Below, piece by piece: positions 1-10,411 of a DNA stretch of 10,411 nt. The notes under the pieces were generated by a model. It searched no databases. It had not been told where the DNA came from and worked only from the letters and a program-made list of their open reading frames with translations. The first letter of the stretch is position 1. Each line of letters begins with the position of its first letter. The stretch spans positions 1 to 10,411 of the forward strand of contig CALBSU010000509.1 of assembly GCA_937967285.1 (NCBI GenBank). The letters are read 5' to 3'. The position numbers were made by a program, and so were the translations under genes. Origin of the DNA: an uncultured Acidobacteriota bacterium. Its GTDB lineage: Bacteria; Acidobacteriota; Blastocatellia; RBC074.

Positions 1-946
<946 letters not shown>

Positions 947-953
947 CTAATCA

Positions 954-960
954 TCCCTTC
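954..960 (-). promoter_or_regulatory. Ribosome binding site of the CHAT gene
   Basis: GAAGGGA on the minus strand lies 7 bases before the ATG at 946. It supports that start and shows that the gene has its own translation signal within the 30-base gap. Confidence 0.6.
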
Positions 961-976
961 AGAATTACTGATCCGG

Positions 977-3646
977 CTAACGATTCTTCGCGAGCTTTTC
1001 AATATATGTCAGACGCGCAGACATGGCCTCTCCCGACATCCTCTGATGAAGCTCGAGGTATTTTTCATCGTCAGCCGTCAGGTTCTCCAGTACAAAGTTC
1101 TCTACATCGCCATCCAGAGTGATGCGCGTCCTTGCTATCAGTCGCGGATTTTCAGGATTCGCCGGATCGGATGCGGCGTATGTCGATACGGTCAGCTTCT
1201 TGAGTTCCTCGTCGAATTCGACCGGCGGTGCAGCCGCTGCCTGCTCCTGTCTGGCAACTGGAGCGACGAAACGGCTGAAATCGACCGGAGCGAAGTGGAG
1301 CGCGCGAAGGCCCTCCGGCACCTTCGGAATCGGCTTCTGCCAATAGACAGGCCGGATGAAGGCCGGCCCCTTGCGCCCGGCCAGGCTCAGCGCGTACTGC
1401 CACTCCTGCTCGCAATACGGTGAGATGCTGGACTTGTCCGACCAGAAGAGCTGGAAGATATCGGCCTCCTCGATCATTTTGAGCAACTGATCGGACCATT
1501 TCTGCCCGCTCTTGAGGGTCATTACATCGCGCAGGTAATCCATTCCGAGGGCTTTGTAGGCGGCTTCGACCGCCTCGACCACCTGCGTGTCGGCGTGTGA
1601 ATAGGAGGCGAAGACAGCCTGATACATTTTGGCCGATTCGACCGCCTGCCCGTCGACCTCCGGTTCGATTGCGGCCCCGGGGCGCTTGACTACCACCGGC
1701 AACTTGATCTGTGCGATCAGCAACGGGCCCACATAGCATGCGACCGTTCCCGTCACGACGTGGCCGGCACGCTTGTCGGTCGCAGCCATTTCAAAATCCG
1801 CTCGCTGCCATGCGCCTGACCACGTCAGCGTGGCGCTTTGAGGCTTGAATTCCAGTCCATCCGCCTGCGGGACGAGTGTGATTTCGGTCCCTTGGGCGAT
1901 CTTGGCGGTCGCTTTGGCCTCAGACTGTCGATAGTCGGGCGACTTCAATCCCAGCACCTGCCCTGAGTCGGTCTTGACCGCATCGAGGGCTTCCTGCAGA
2001 TGAGCGTAGATCAGCAGTTTCTGCCACTCTCCGATATTGAGCGCCCGCGGGTGAAAAGCGCTGAAAAGAACATCGTCCTCGGCCGTTGTCGGAACGCTGA
2101 AGCTCGCGGGGCCGGGTTCGGCCGGCGGTTTCTCAGCCGGCGCGGAAGCGACCGGCGGCGGAGCCGTCACGTTGCCAGATTTAAAAGGTACGAGCTCGAT
2201 CACCTGCCGTTCACGAGATTCTTCCCCGTCGGCCGCCAGCGGCAGTCGTGTTGCTGGGTCTCCCAGGATCATGTAACCGCGCGCATCGTTGTTGGCCGTC
2301 CACATGCCTGCCAGTTCGTACGGTTCGACGATCTTTCCATACTGGATCTCTTCCAGTTCATCGCTGAGAACGGTCGATAACTCGGCATATCTTTCGTTGA
2401 AATATTCGAGCGCCGAGCCGACCGGATGGCCATCCATCAGGCGCTGGATAGTGCTCTCGAAGACCGTCGTCTGGGCGCCCGCTCCAGACCATGCGAATGA
2501 TGTCGACCATGCCCTGTCGACATGACCGATCGCGGCCAGCGCCCCGCCTTTGGGGTGGCTCAGCATCCGCGTCGGAAGTCCCGACAGGAAAGCCTTCGGC
2601 GCGATGGCCTGGCGCCCCTTGAATGCCTGCTGGGCGAATTCGTCCAGCTCCGGCGTGCCTCCGCCATAACAGGCGAAATGGAAGCTGATCAGCCCCGCCA
2701 GTCTCGCGTCACTCGCCAGATGGTCACCGGCGAAGTAGAAGTCTTCAGGGATCGCTCCTTGAAAATTCTTCGGGCCCGGCCAGTCGCTGCAAAGCAATGC
2801 CCCCTGGTGCGGGATCTGTCTGGCATGCCCGAGAGGGAATTCCATGCCGTGGCTGGCAGTGAAGAGCAGCGCCGGAGTGGCGCCTCCTCCCAGCAACTCA
2901 GCCAGCTTCGACTTTCCTGCCTGTTCTCGGAGAATCGCTTCGACCTGCCATCCGGGGCGGTCCTTGAAATATGCATACAACGGGCTGACCAGAGACTGTT
3001 CGGAGGCCCCGGTGGCCGGATCATCCGGATTCGCCACGCCGAAAAAGCTCAGCCTTCGCGCCAGCTTTATCCCGCCGGTTTCGGCCGCGACCACGCTCTG
3101 AGCATAAACGGCGTAATCCTCGAGAGTCTCGAAATGAATGCGGCCGACGGCGTACTGAACGTCCAGTTGCGACTGAAACCGATAGGGGATGACATCAGGG
3201 CCGCCGACGATCAGAAGGTAATAAGGCACCTTGTCCGGATCGGCAGGGCCCGGCCCCGCGCCGTTCCGCGCCAGAAATGAGTTCTTGTTGTCCTTGCCGA
3301 CGCGGTAGCCGTTTCCGCCCTCGTAAATGCGAAACCGCGTTCCGGCCTGACTCTGGCGAAGGTCGAGCAGCGGCTTGAGCGCCTCCCTGATCCCGGGCGC
3401 GGCATCGTGCGCGAAGATCACTCCCCATCCGGCTTCGTCGAGTTTCTTCGGATCGACGCCTTCCTTGACGCCGTAATGGCTCTGCGAGGCCTGGTGCCGG
3501 CGAAACTTGAGTTCGGCAAGGTTCTCAGGCGCGGACTCCCCCTTGATGAAACCGGCCAGTTCCTCGCCGGTCATCGGTGGAATGCCGTAATCGCCGGTCG
3601 CTCCATTGATGCCGTTGAAATGCAGAAATTTCGACTGATCCGCCAT
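977..3646 (-). CDS. Caspase-fold (gingipain/C25-like) protease fused to a TIR domain
   Basis: This is an 889-residue multidomain effector. Residues ~8-135 are an N-terminal module starting with 'LHFNGINGATGDYG'. Residues ~140-470 are a caspase-fold C25-like region. It opens with 'YYLLIVGGPDVIPY' and 'VQYAVGRIHF', and carries candidate catalytic His266 ('FTASHGMEF') and Cys326 ('FHFACYGGG'), followed by 'AIGHVDRAWS'. Residues ~490-520 form a proline/alanine-rich linker. Residues ~522-654 are a strand-rich domain I cannot name. Residues ~674-790 are a TIR_2-type domain: 'AVFASYSHAD', 'DVMTLKSGQKW', 'FQLFWSDKSS', and 'SPYCEQEW', in which Glu748 sits where the NAD-cleaving glutamate of TIR enzymes lies. 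A tail covers ~810-889. No signal peptide or membrane helix is visible, so it is probably cytoplasmic. The start follows a clear Shine-Dalgarno and lies 23 bases past the STAND gene stop. Expected role: proteolysis and/or NAD+ cleavage on activation by the STAND protein (inferred). The TIR could be a scaffold instead. Confidence 0.9.
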   Translation of the reverse strand: MADQSKFLHFNGINGATGDYGIPPMTGEELAGFIKGESAPENLAELKFRRHQASQSHYGVKEGVDPKKLDEAGWGVIFAHDAAPGIREALKPLLDLRQSQAGTRFRIYEGGNGYRVGKDNKNSFLARNGAGPGPADPDKVPYYLLIVGGPDVIPYRFQSQLDVQYAVGRIHFETLEDYAVYAQSVVAAETGGIKLARRLSFFGVANPDDPATGASEQSLVSPLYAYFKDRPGWQVEAILREQAGKSKLAELLGGGATPALLFTASHGMEFPLGHARQIPHQGALLCSDWPGPKNFQGAIPEDFYFAGDHLASDARLAGLISFHFACYGGGTPELDEFAQQAFKGRQAIAPKAFLSGLPTRMLSHPKGGALAAIGHVDRAWSTSFAWSGAGAQTTVFESTIQRLMDGHPVGSALEYFNERYAELSTVLSDELEEIQYGKIVEPYELAGMWTANNDARGYMILGDPATRLPLAADGEESRERQVIELVPFKSGNVTAPPPVASAPAEKPPAEPGPASFSVPTTAEDDVLFSAFHPRALNIGEWQKLLIYAHLQEALDAVKTDSGQVLGLKSPDYRQSEAKATAKIAQGTEITLVPQADGLEFKPQSATLTWSGAWQRADFEMAATDKRAGHVVTGTVACYVGPLLIAQIKLPVVVKRPGAAIEPEVDGQAVESAKMYQAVFASYSHADTQVVEAVEAAYKALGMDYLRDVMTLKSGQKWSDQLLKMIEEADIFQLFWSDKSSISPYCEQEWQYALSLAGRKGPAFIRPVYWQKPIPKVPEGLRALHFAPVDFSRFVAPVARQEQAAAAPPVEFDEELKKLTVSTYAASDPANPENPRLIARTRITLDGDVENFVLENLTADDEKYLELHQRMSGEAMSARLTYIEKLAKNR

Positions 3647-3653
3647 CTTCTAT

Positions 3654-3660
3654 TCTCCAG
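3654..3660 (-). promoter_or_regulatory. Ribosome binding site of the caspase/TIR gene
   Basis: CTGGAGA on the minus strand is spaced 7 bases from the ATG at 3646, inside the 23-base gap after the STAND gene's TGA. It fixes the start of the caspase/TIR protein and suggests close translational linkage with the STAND gene. Confidence 0.6.
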
Positions 3661-3669
3661 GTATTCCGA

Positions 3670-6600
3670 TCATCGTTTCGATGCGCACCTGCCGCACTGT
3701 CGCGTGATCTGCTCGTCCCGGGCGCCGGGCCAGAGATGGATACTGCCGTTGCTGATGCCGCCCGCCAGCGTTCGCCCGTCGGGCGAGAATGAGACCGACG
3801 TGACGGACTCGAACTCCTCTTTGATCTTTCGCAACAGTTTGCCGGTTCCGACGTCCCACAGCCATATCGCGCCGTCGCTGACGATGGCCAGCGTCCTCTC
3901 GTCCGGCGTGAAGTCGACTGCCAGCACGTACAGACTATGCCCTTCGAGCGAGCGGACTGCGACGCCGCTCCGAACATCCCACAGCCTGACCGTCTGATCG
4001 TCGCTGCCGCTCGCAAGTATAGTTCCGCTCATCGAGAAGCTGAGCGAACTGACCGGCACCTTGTGCCCGTCGAGCTTTCTGATCAGGTTTCCTTTTGCGA
4101 AGTCCCACAGACGGATCGATCCGTCCTCGCCTCCGCTTGCCAGCGTCGTGCCGTCGGGCGAGAAAGCAACCGCAATGACCGCGCCTTCGTGGCCTTTGAG
4201 CTCCCGCTCGACCTTCCCGTCAGACGCCGCGCGAATCACGATCGAACCGTCATCGCTACCGCTGGCCAGCGACTTTCCGTCCGTTGAAAAAGCGACGGAC
4301 TTGATGCTTTCGCCGTGGACTTGCGGCTGAGGCCAGAGCGTCGATCCGTTCGCGGCATCCCACATGCGGAGCTTCCCGTCGCCCGCGCCGCCTGCCAGAC
4401 GGCTCCCGTCAGGACTGAGCGCTATCGCATTGACCGGCGATCCCTGGTCTTCTGATCGCCAGCGCAACTTGCGGCTCCCGGCGTCGAACAGGGCGACCGT
4501 CCCGTCCTCGCTTCCGCTTACGATCGTGCGACCGTCGGCGGAATAGCGAACGGCGATGACGTCCTTGTCGTGTCCGGAAAGTTTCGGATATTCAGGCAGC
4601 GCCGTCAGATCGAAGATCCTGACGGTATGATCGTGGCTTCCGCTGACCAGCGAGCGCCCATCGGGAGAGAAGGCAAAGGATCTGACGCTGGCGAGATGGC
4701 CCTTGAGCGCCCGCGCTTCACTGCCGGTCGCCGCATCGATCAGCCTGATGCTCCCGTCCACCGACGCGGAGGCGAGCAGTTTACCGTCGGGCGAAAACCG
4801 TATCGTGTTGATGATCGCTCCGCCGTTTGTTGTCTTCCATATTTCGCGGCGGTCAGCCGCATTCCGCAGGCTGATGATGCCGGCTCCGTATGCGATCGCC
4901 AGCTTGCTGCCGTCCGGCGAAAATGCGAGCGAGGTGAGCGTGGTCTGAAGCAGGAGCAAGGCCTCCTGCCGTCGATTTCCGTTCCCGACATCCCACACCT
5001 TTACTGTGCCGTCCAGATCGCCACAGGCCAGGAAATTGCCGTCCGGCGAGAATGAAACCGCGATCACGCCGGCGTCATGCTTTTCAAGGCGCGGTTGAAG
5101 CTCACTTCCATCTCCCGGATTCCGGAGCACGACGGTGCCGTCGGCATGCCCTGAGGCCAGCATCTTCCCGCCGGTCGCGAATGCAAGCGAGAGGGCCGGG
5201 GACTGAATGGCCGCAATTTCCCTGATCATCTTCCAGTTCGTTGTCTCGAAGAGCCTTACTGCTTTCGTTCCGCCGACAGCCAGCATTCTTCCATCGCCGG
5301 ATAGCGCCATCGAGCTGATCGAATCGGAGGCATCCGCAATCGTCCGCACTTCTTTTCCGGAAGCCGTATCCCAGACTCTCAGTTCGCCGCCGGCATCACC
5401 GCTCGCCGCAGTCCGCCCGTCGGGAAAGAAGACGACAGAGGTGACATTGGAACGATGGCCGGCCAGAGTCTGCTTTTCGTCGTGCATCAACCGCCAGAGC
5501 AGATACCAGTCGTAACTTCTGACATCGGGACCTCCAACCGTCGCGTCCGGCATGGAGCTTTCCAGATACTCGGCGGCCTGGGAATACTGTCTGGCGTCGT
5601 ACGCTTCCCATGCCTGCAACTGACTGGCGACGTAGAGCAGACCGCGCGAAGTCCTGAGACTTGCCTGCAGATCCCGCTCCTTCTGTTCAGCCACACGCAT
5701 CTGCCAGAACGCCACAATCGCAGCCGCGATCGCAAGGACCGTCAGCACGCTCACGATTCGGAGCATTCTGCGCTGCCTGATCGCCTGACGGCGCTCGCGT
5801 TCTATCTGCTCCTGACGGACGGTCGATTTTTCGATGAACCGGCGCTCGAGATCTAGAATCCGATCGTTTCGGGCGGCCCATTGCCGGGCCTCCTCGAGCT
5901 CCTTCCCCGCCAGCAGAAGCCCCGGCGGCTCATCCTGCGCCCCCCAGATCTTGGCGAGTTTCTGAACCTGATGGAGATGCGAATCGAACCACCGGCGATT
6001 GTCCTCTCTGATCGGAGCGATCAGGCGGTCATGGGCGAGTTCGTACCAGACCGCTCCGACGCGCTGCTCGGCGCGGATGAGGTGGGTGTTGATCAGCCGC
6101 GCGATCAGATCGTTGTCGAGCCCCTCGCTCCGTCCGGCGCCGCGCAGCACCTGCGACCTGATGCCGTCCGCAGTGATCAGCTTTTCGTCGACCCATTCCC
6201 TGATCTCGCGAGCGGTCCGGTCATCGCCCGCGGCCAGTTTTCCGACTTCACCGGCGTAATAACCTGACAGCGCCTCGGTCACGTTGCCGAGTTCGAGGAC
6301 ATCCTCGAGATCGATGCGCCTGTCTTCATCCGGCATCCTCTCCCAGAGCCGGCGGCAGACGACCTGAAGCTGAAGAGGTTCGACGTGCTGTCCGAGCTGG
6401 TCTATGAACTTCCCGTCGGGCTGTTGCACCTTGACCGTCGCCAGATCGCTGACCAGCTTTTCCACGGCCTCATCGGCGAATTCGCGGCCGCCGTCGCGAG
6501 CCGGATTGACGATCGCCTCGCGCGCCGACTCACGCCCGAGCAGATCCAGTCGAAACCGGTTTCTGAGGTGCGTCGGAATCATCTCAGCGTACGTGTCGAA

Positions 6601-7173
6601 CGGAGCCAGATAGTCTTCTCGCAGCGCGAACAGCGCCCAGATGCGGGGATCGAGCAGAAGCTCGCCGAGCTGATTGAAAAACTCCTTCTTCGCCTCGACC
6701 GCCAGCGGATCGACGGTCAGTATCTCCTCGAACTGATCGAAGATGATCACAATGTTGTCCGGCGCGGATCGCCTGCGCGGACGCCCGCTGACGTAATCCG
6801 CCAGCGACAGCCCGACCAGCTCAGACTCCGGGCGGCGGCGCGATTCGGGTATGCCCTGCTCCAGCCCGAGCATGGCGCTCCTGACATAACGATTGACTCC
6901 CGCGGGCAACTCGCCGGAGGGTTGCAGATTGACGCGCGTCGGTCCCCAGACATCGAACTTGCCCGCCAGGCGCGGCACAAGGCCGGCCTGAATCAGCGAA
7001 CTCTTGCCTGCGCCCGACGGCGAATAGAGCAACACGATCCGCTCAGCGCTGAGCAGGTAGTAGAGATCCTCCGTCTCCCTGTCCCGGCCGAAGAGCCGTC
7101 GCCCGGTCTCGAAAGGCCGGGGGCCGACATACGGATTTTCATCGCCTCCTCGAGGCGTGTTGAGGTGGTTCAT
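3670..7173 (-). CDS. Membrane-anchored nSTAND1 NTPase with 14 WD40 repeats
   Basis: This is a 1167-residue STAND-class signalling ATPase, a family that acts as a nucleotide-driven switch oligomerising on signal. The N-terminus has the nSTAND1 hallmark 'NPYVGPRPFE' (13-22) and 'LFGRDRE'. Walker A is 'SPSGAGKSSL' (51-60, Lys57), Walker B is 'IVIIFDQFEE' (141-150, Asp146), and a sensor-like 'ALREDY' is at ~183-188. A helical/winged-helix part follows, ending near 'YELAHDRLIAPI' (377-388). A charged, probably coiled helix (~425-470) leads into one strong transmembrane segment (471-490). A short helical section ending 'VRSYDWYLLWRL' precedes WD40 blades from 570 to ~1150. The tail ends with Cys1160-Gly-Arg-Cys1163. 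The start is supported because the conserved motif begins 12 residues later; no good Shine-Dalgarno precedes it. It stands 33 bases after the receptor gene and 23 bases before the caspase/TIR gene. It is the probable sensor for the downstream effectors. No effector domain is fused to it. Confidence 0.94.
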   Translation of the reverse strand: MNHLNTPRGGDENPYVGPRPFETGRRLFGRDRETEDLYYLLSAERIVLLYSPSGAGKSSLIQAGLVPRLAGKFDVWGPTRVNLQPSGELPAGVNRYVRSAMLGLEQGIPESRRRPESELVGLSLADYVSGRPRRRSAPDNIVIIFDQFEEILTVDPLAVEAKKEFFNQLGELLLDPRIWALFALREDYLAPFDTYAEMIPTHLRNRFRLDLLGRESAREAIVNPARDGGREFADEAVEKLVSDLATVKVQQPDGKFIDQLGQHVEPLQLQVVCRRLWERMPDEDRRIDLEDVLELGNVTEALSGYYAGEVGKLAAGDDRTAREIREWVDEKLITADGIRSQVLRGAGRSEGLDNDLIARLINTHLIRAEQRVGAVWYELAHDRLIAPIREDNRRWFDSHLHQVQKLAKIWGAQDEPPGLLLAGKELEEARQWAARNDRILDLERRFIEKSTVRQEQIERERRQAIRQRRMLRIVSVLTVLAIAAAIVAFWQMRVAEQKERDLQASLRTSRGLLYVASQLQAWEAYDARQYSQAAEYLESSMPDATVGGPDVRSYDWYLLWRLMHDEKQTLAGHRSNVTSVVFFPDGRTAASGDAGGELRVWDTASGKEVRTIADASDSISSMALSGDGRMLAVGGTKAVRLFETTNWKMIREIAAIQSPALSLAFATGGKMLASGHADGTVVLRNPGDGSELQPRLEKHDAGVIAVSFSPDGNFLACGDLDGTVKVWDVGNGNRRQEALLLLQTTLTSLAFSPDGSKLAIAYGAGIISLRNAADRREIWKTTNGGAIINTIRFSPDGKLLASASVDGSIRLIDAATGSEARALKGHLASVRSFAFSPDGRSLVSGSHDHTVRIFDLTALPEYPKLSGHDKDVIAVRYSADGRTIVSGSEDGTVALFDAGSRKLRWRSEDQGSPVNAIALSPDGSRLAGGAGDGKLRMWDAANGSTLWPQPQVHGESIKSVAFSTDGKSLASGSDDGSIVIRAASDGKVERELKGHEGAVIAVAFSPDGTTLASGGEDGSIRLWDFAKGNLIRKLDGHKVPVSSLSFSMSGTILASGSDDQTVRLWDVRSGVAVRSLEGHSLYVLAVDFTPDERTLAIVSDGAIWLWDVGTGKLLRKIKEEFESVTSVSFSPDGRTLAGGISNGSIHLWPGARDEQITRQCGRCASKR
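3724..5466 (-). repeat. Tandem WD40-coding repeats (14 blades of about 42 codons)
   Basis: Residues 570-1150 of the STAND protein consist of about 14 units of 41-43 residues, each with an 'SPDG'-like turn and many with 'GH' at the start and 'WD' at the end. Fourteen units suit two seven-bladed beta-propellers. The units are related at DNA level: the plus strand repeatedly shows variants of 'gtcgggcgagaa' where 'FSPDG' is encoded. Blades 2, 3, 5 and 6 have lost the WD and/or GH signature. Blades 1, 4, 9, 11, 12 and 13 keep the WD. These repeats belong to the coding sequence and are not a separate element. Confidence 0.88.
5704..5763 (-). other. Transmembrane segment encoded in the STAND gene
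   Basis: Residues 471-490 of the STAND protein are about 20 residues almost free of charge (LRIVSVLTVLAIAAAIVAFW). An arginine-rich stretch comes before it (residues ~459-469) and a mixed-charge helix after it. By the positive-inside rule the NTPase side is cytoplasmic, which would put the WD40 part across the membrane. The hydrophobic segment is seen directly; the topology is inferred. Confidence 0.8.
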
Positions 7174-7206
7174 TCGGATCAGATTATTGCCGTCTGGAAT
7201 ATGAAA
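7174..7206 (-). other. Short junction between receptor and STAND genes
   Basis: This 33-base spacer lies between the TGA of the receptor gene and the ATG of the STAND gene. It shows no convincing Shine-Dalgarno, no hairpin terminator and no recognisable promoter. The two genes are in the same reading frame across it (eleven codons after the TGA). Its shortness suggests co-transcription, or a promoter hidden inside the receptor gene. Confidence 0.5.

Positions 7207-10411
<3,205 letters not shown>

Noticed and set aside
947..976. Terminator or promoter in the gap between the caspase/TIR and CHAT genes
   Set aside because: The 30-base gap holds a ribosome binding site but no stable hairpin with a T-run and no recognisable -35/-10 pair.
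2522..3280. Plus-strand open frame (about 252 codons) opposite the caspase domain
   Set aside because: It is antisense to the C25-like region with its catalytic His266 and Cys326. There is no family match and the composition is arginine-rich and low-quality, so it is a shadow frame.
3650..3673. ATG overlapping the STAND stop (ATGA) as a possible coupled start
   Set aside because: It opens only a seven-codon frame (MIGIPGE) ending at 3650, out of frame with the caspase/TIR gene, whose own start has a good ribosome binding site.
3724..5466. Recurrent short DNA motif at roughly 126-base spacing, considered as a CRISPR or other DNA repeat array
   Set aside because: The spacing and sequence are explained by WD40 blades ('FSPDG' codons). 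The copies are imperfect and continuously coding, so this is neither a CRISPR nor a mobile repeat.

Overview
The window is GC-rich by eye and reads almost entirely on the minus strand. It holds two complete genes and two genes cut by the window edges. The likely source is a Gram-negative member of the Acidobacteriota. The main clue is the outer-membrane receptor at the right end, whose plug and barrel motifs resemble the large TonB-receptor-like family expanded in that phylum. The taxonomic call is inference, at moderate confidence.

Layout in the direction of transcription (right to left): (1) 10411-7207, the C-terminal 1067 residues of a TonB-dependent receptor/Oar-like outer-membrane barrel, with the N-terminus outside the window; (2) 7173-3670, a 1167-residue nSTAND1-type STAND NTPase with one transmembrane helix and 14 WD40 blades; (3) 3646-977, an 889-residue fusion of a caspase-fold (gingipain/C25-like) protease, an unnamed middle domain, a TIR domain and a C-terminal tail; (4) 946-1, the first 315 residues of a CHAT-domain caspase-like protease, cut by the window start. 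The gaps are 33, 23 and 30 bases and none contains a visible terminator, so genes 2-4 are very probably one operon. The receptor gene could be co-transcribed with them. There is no gene-free stretch longer than about 35 bases. I see no RNA gene, CRISPR array, insertion sequence or attachment site.

Together, genes 2-4 look like a predicted biological-conflict (immune or regulated-cell-death) cassette. A membrane-anchored STAND ATPase with double beta-propellers would be the sensor and switch. Two caspase-clan cysteine proteases and a TIR domain with the expected glutamate would be the effectors. All the expected catalytic residues I looked for are visible and no reading frame is broken. STAND, CHAT, caspase and TIR domains are known parts of bacterial conflict systems. 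This exact three-gene arrangement is not one I can match to a named defence system, and its function here is inferred, not shown.
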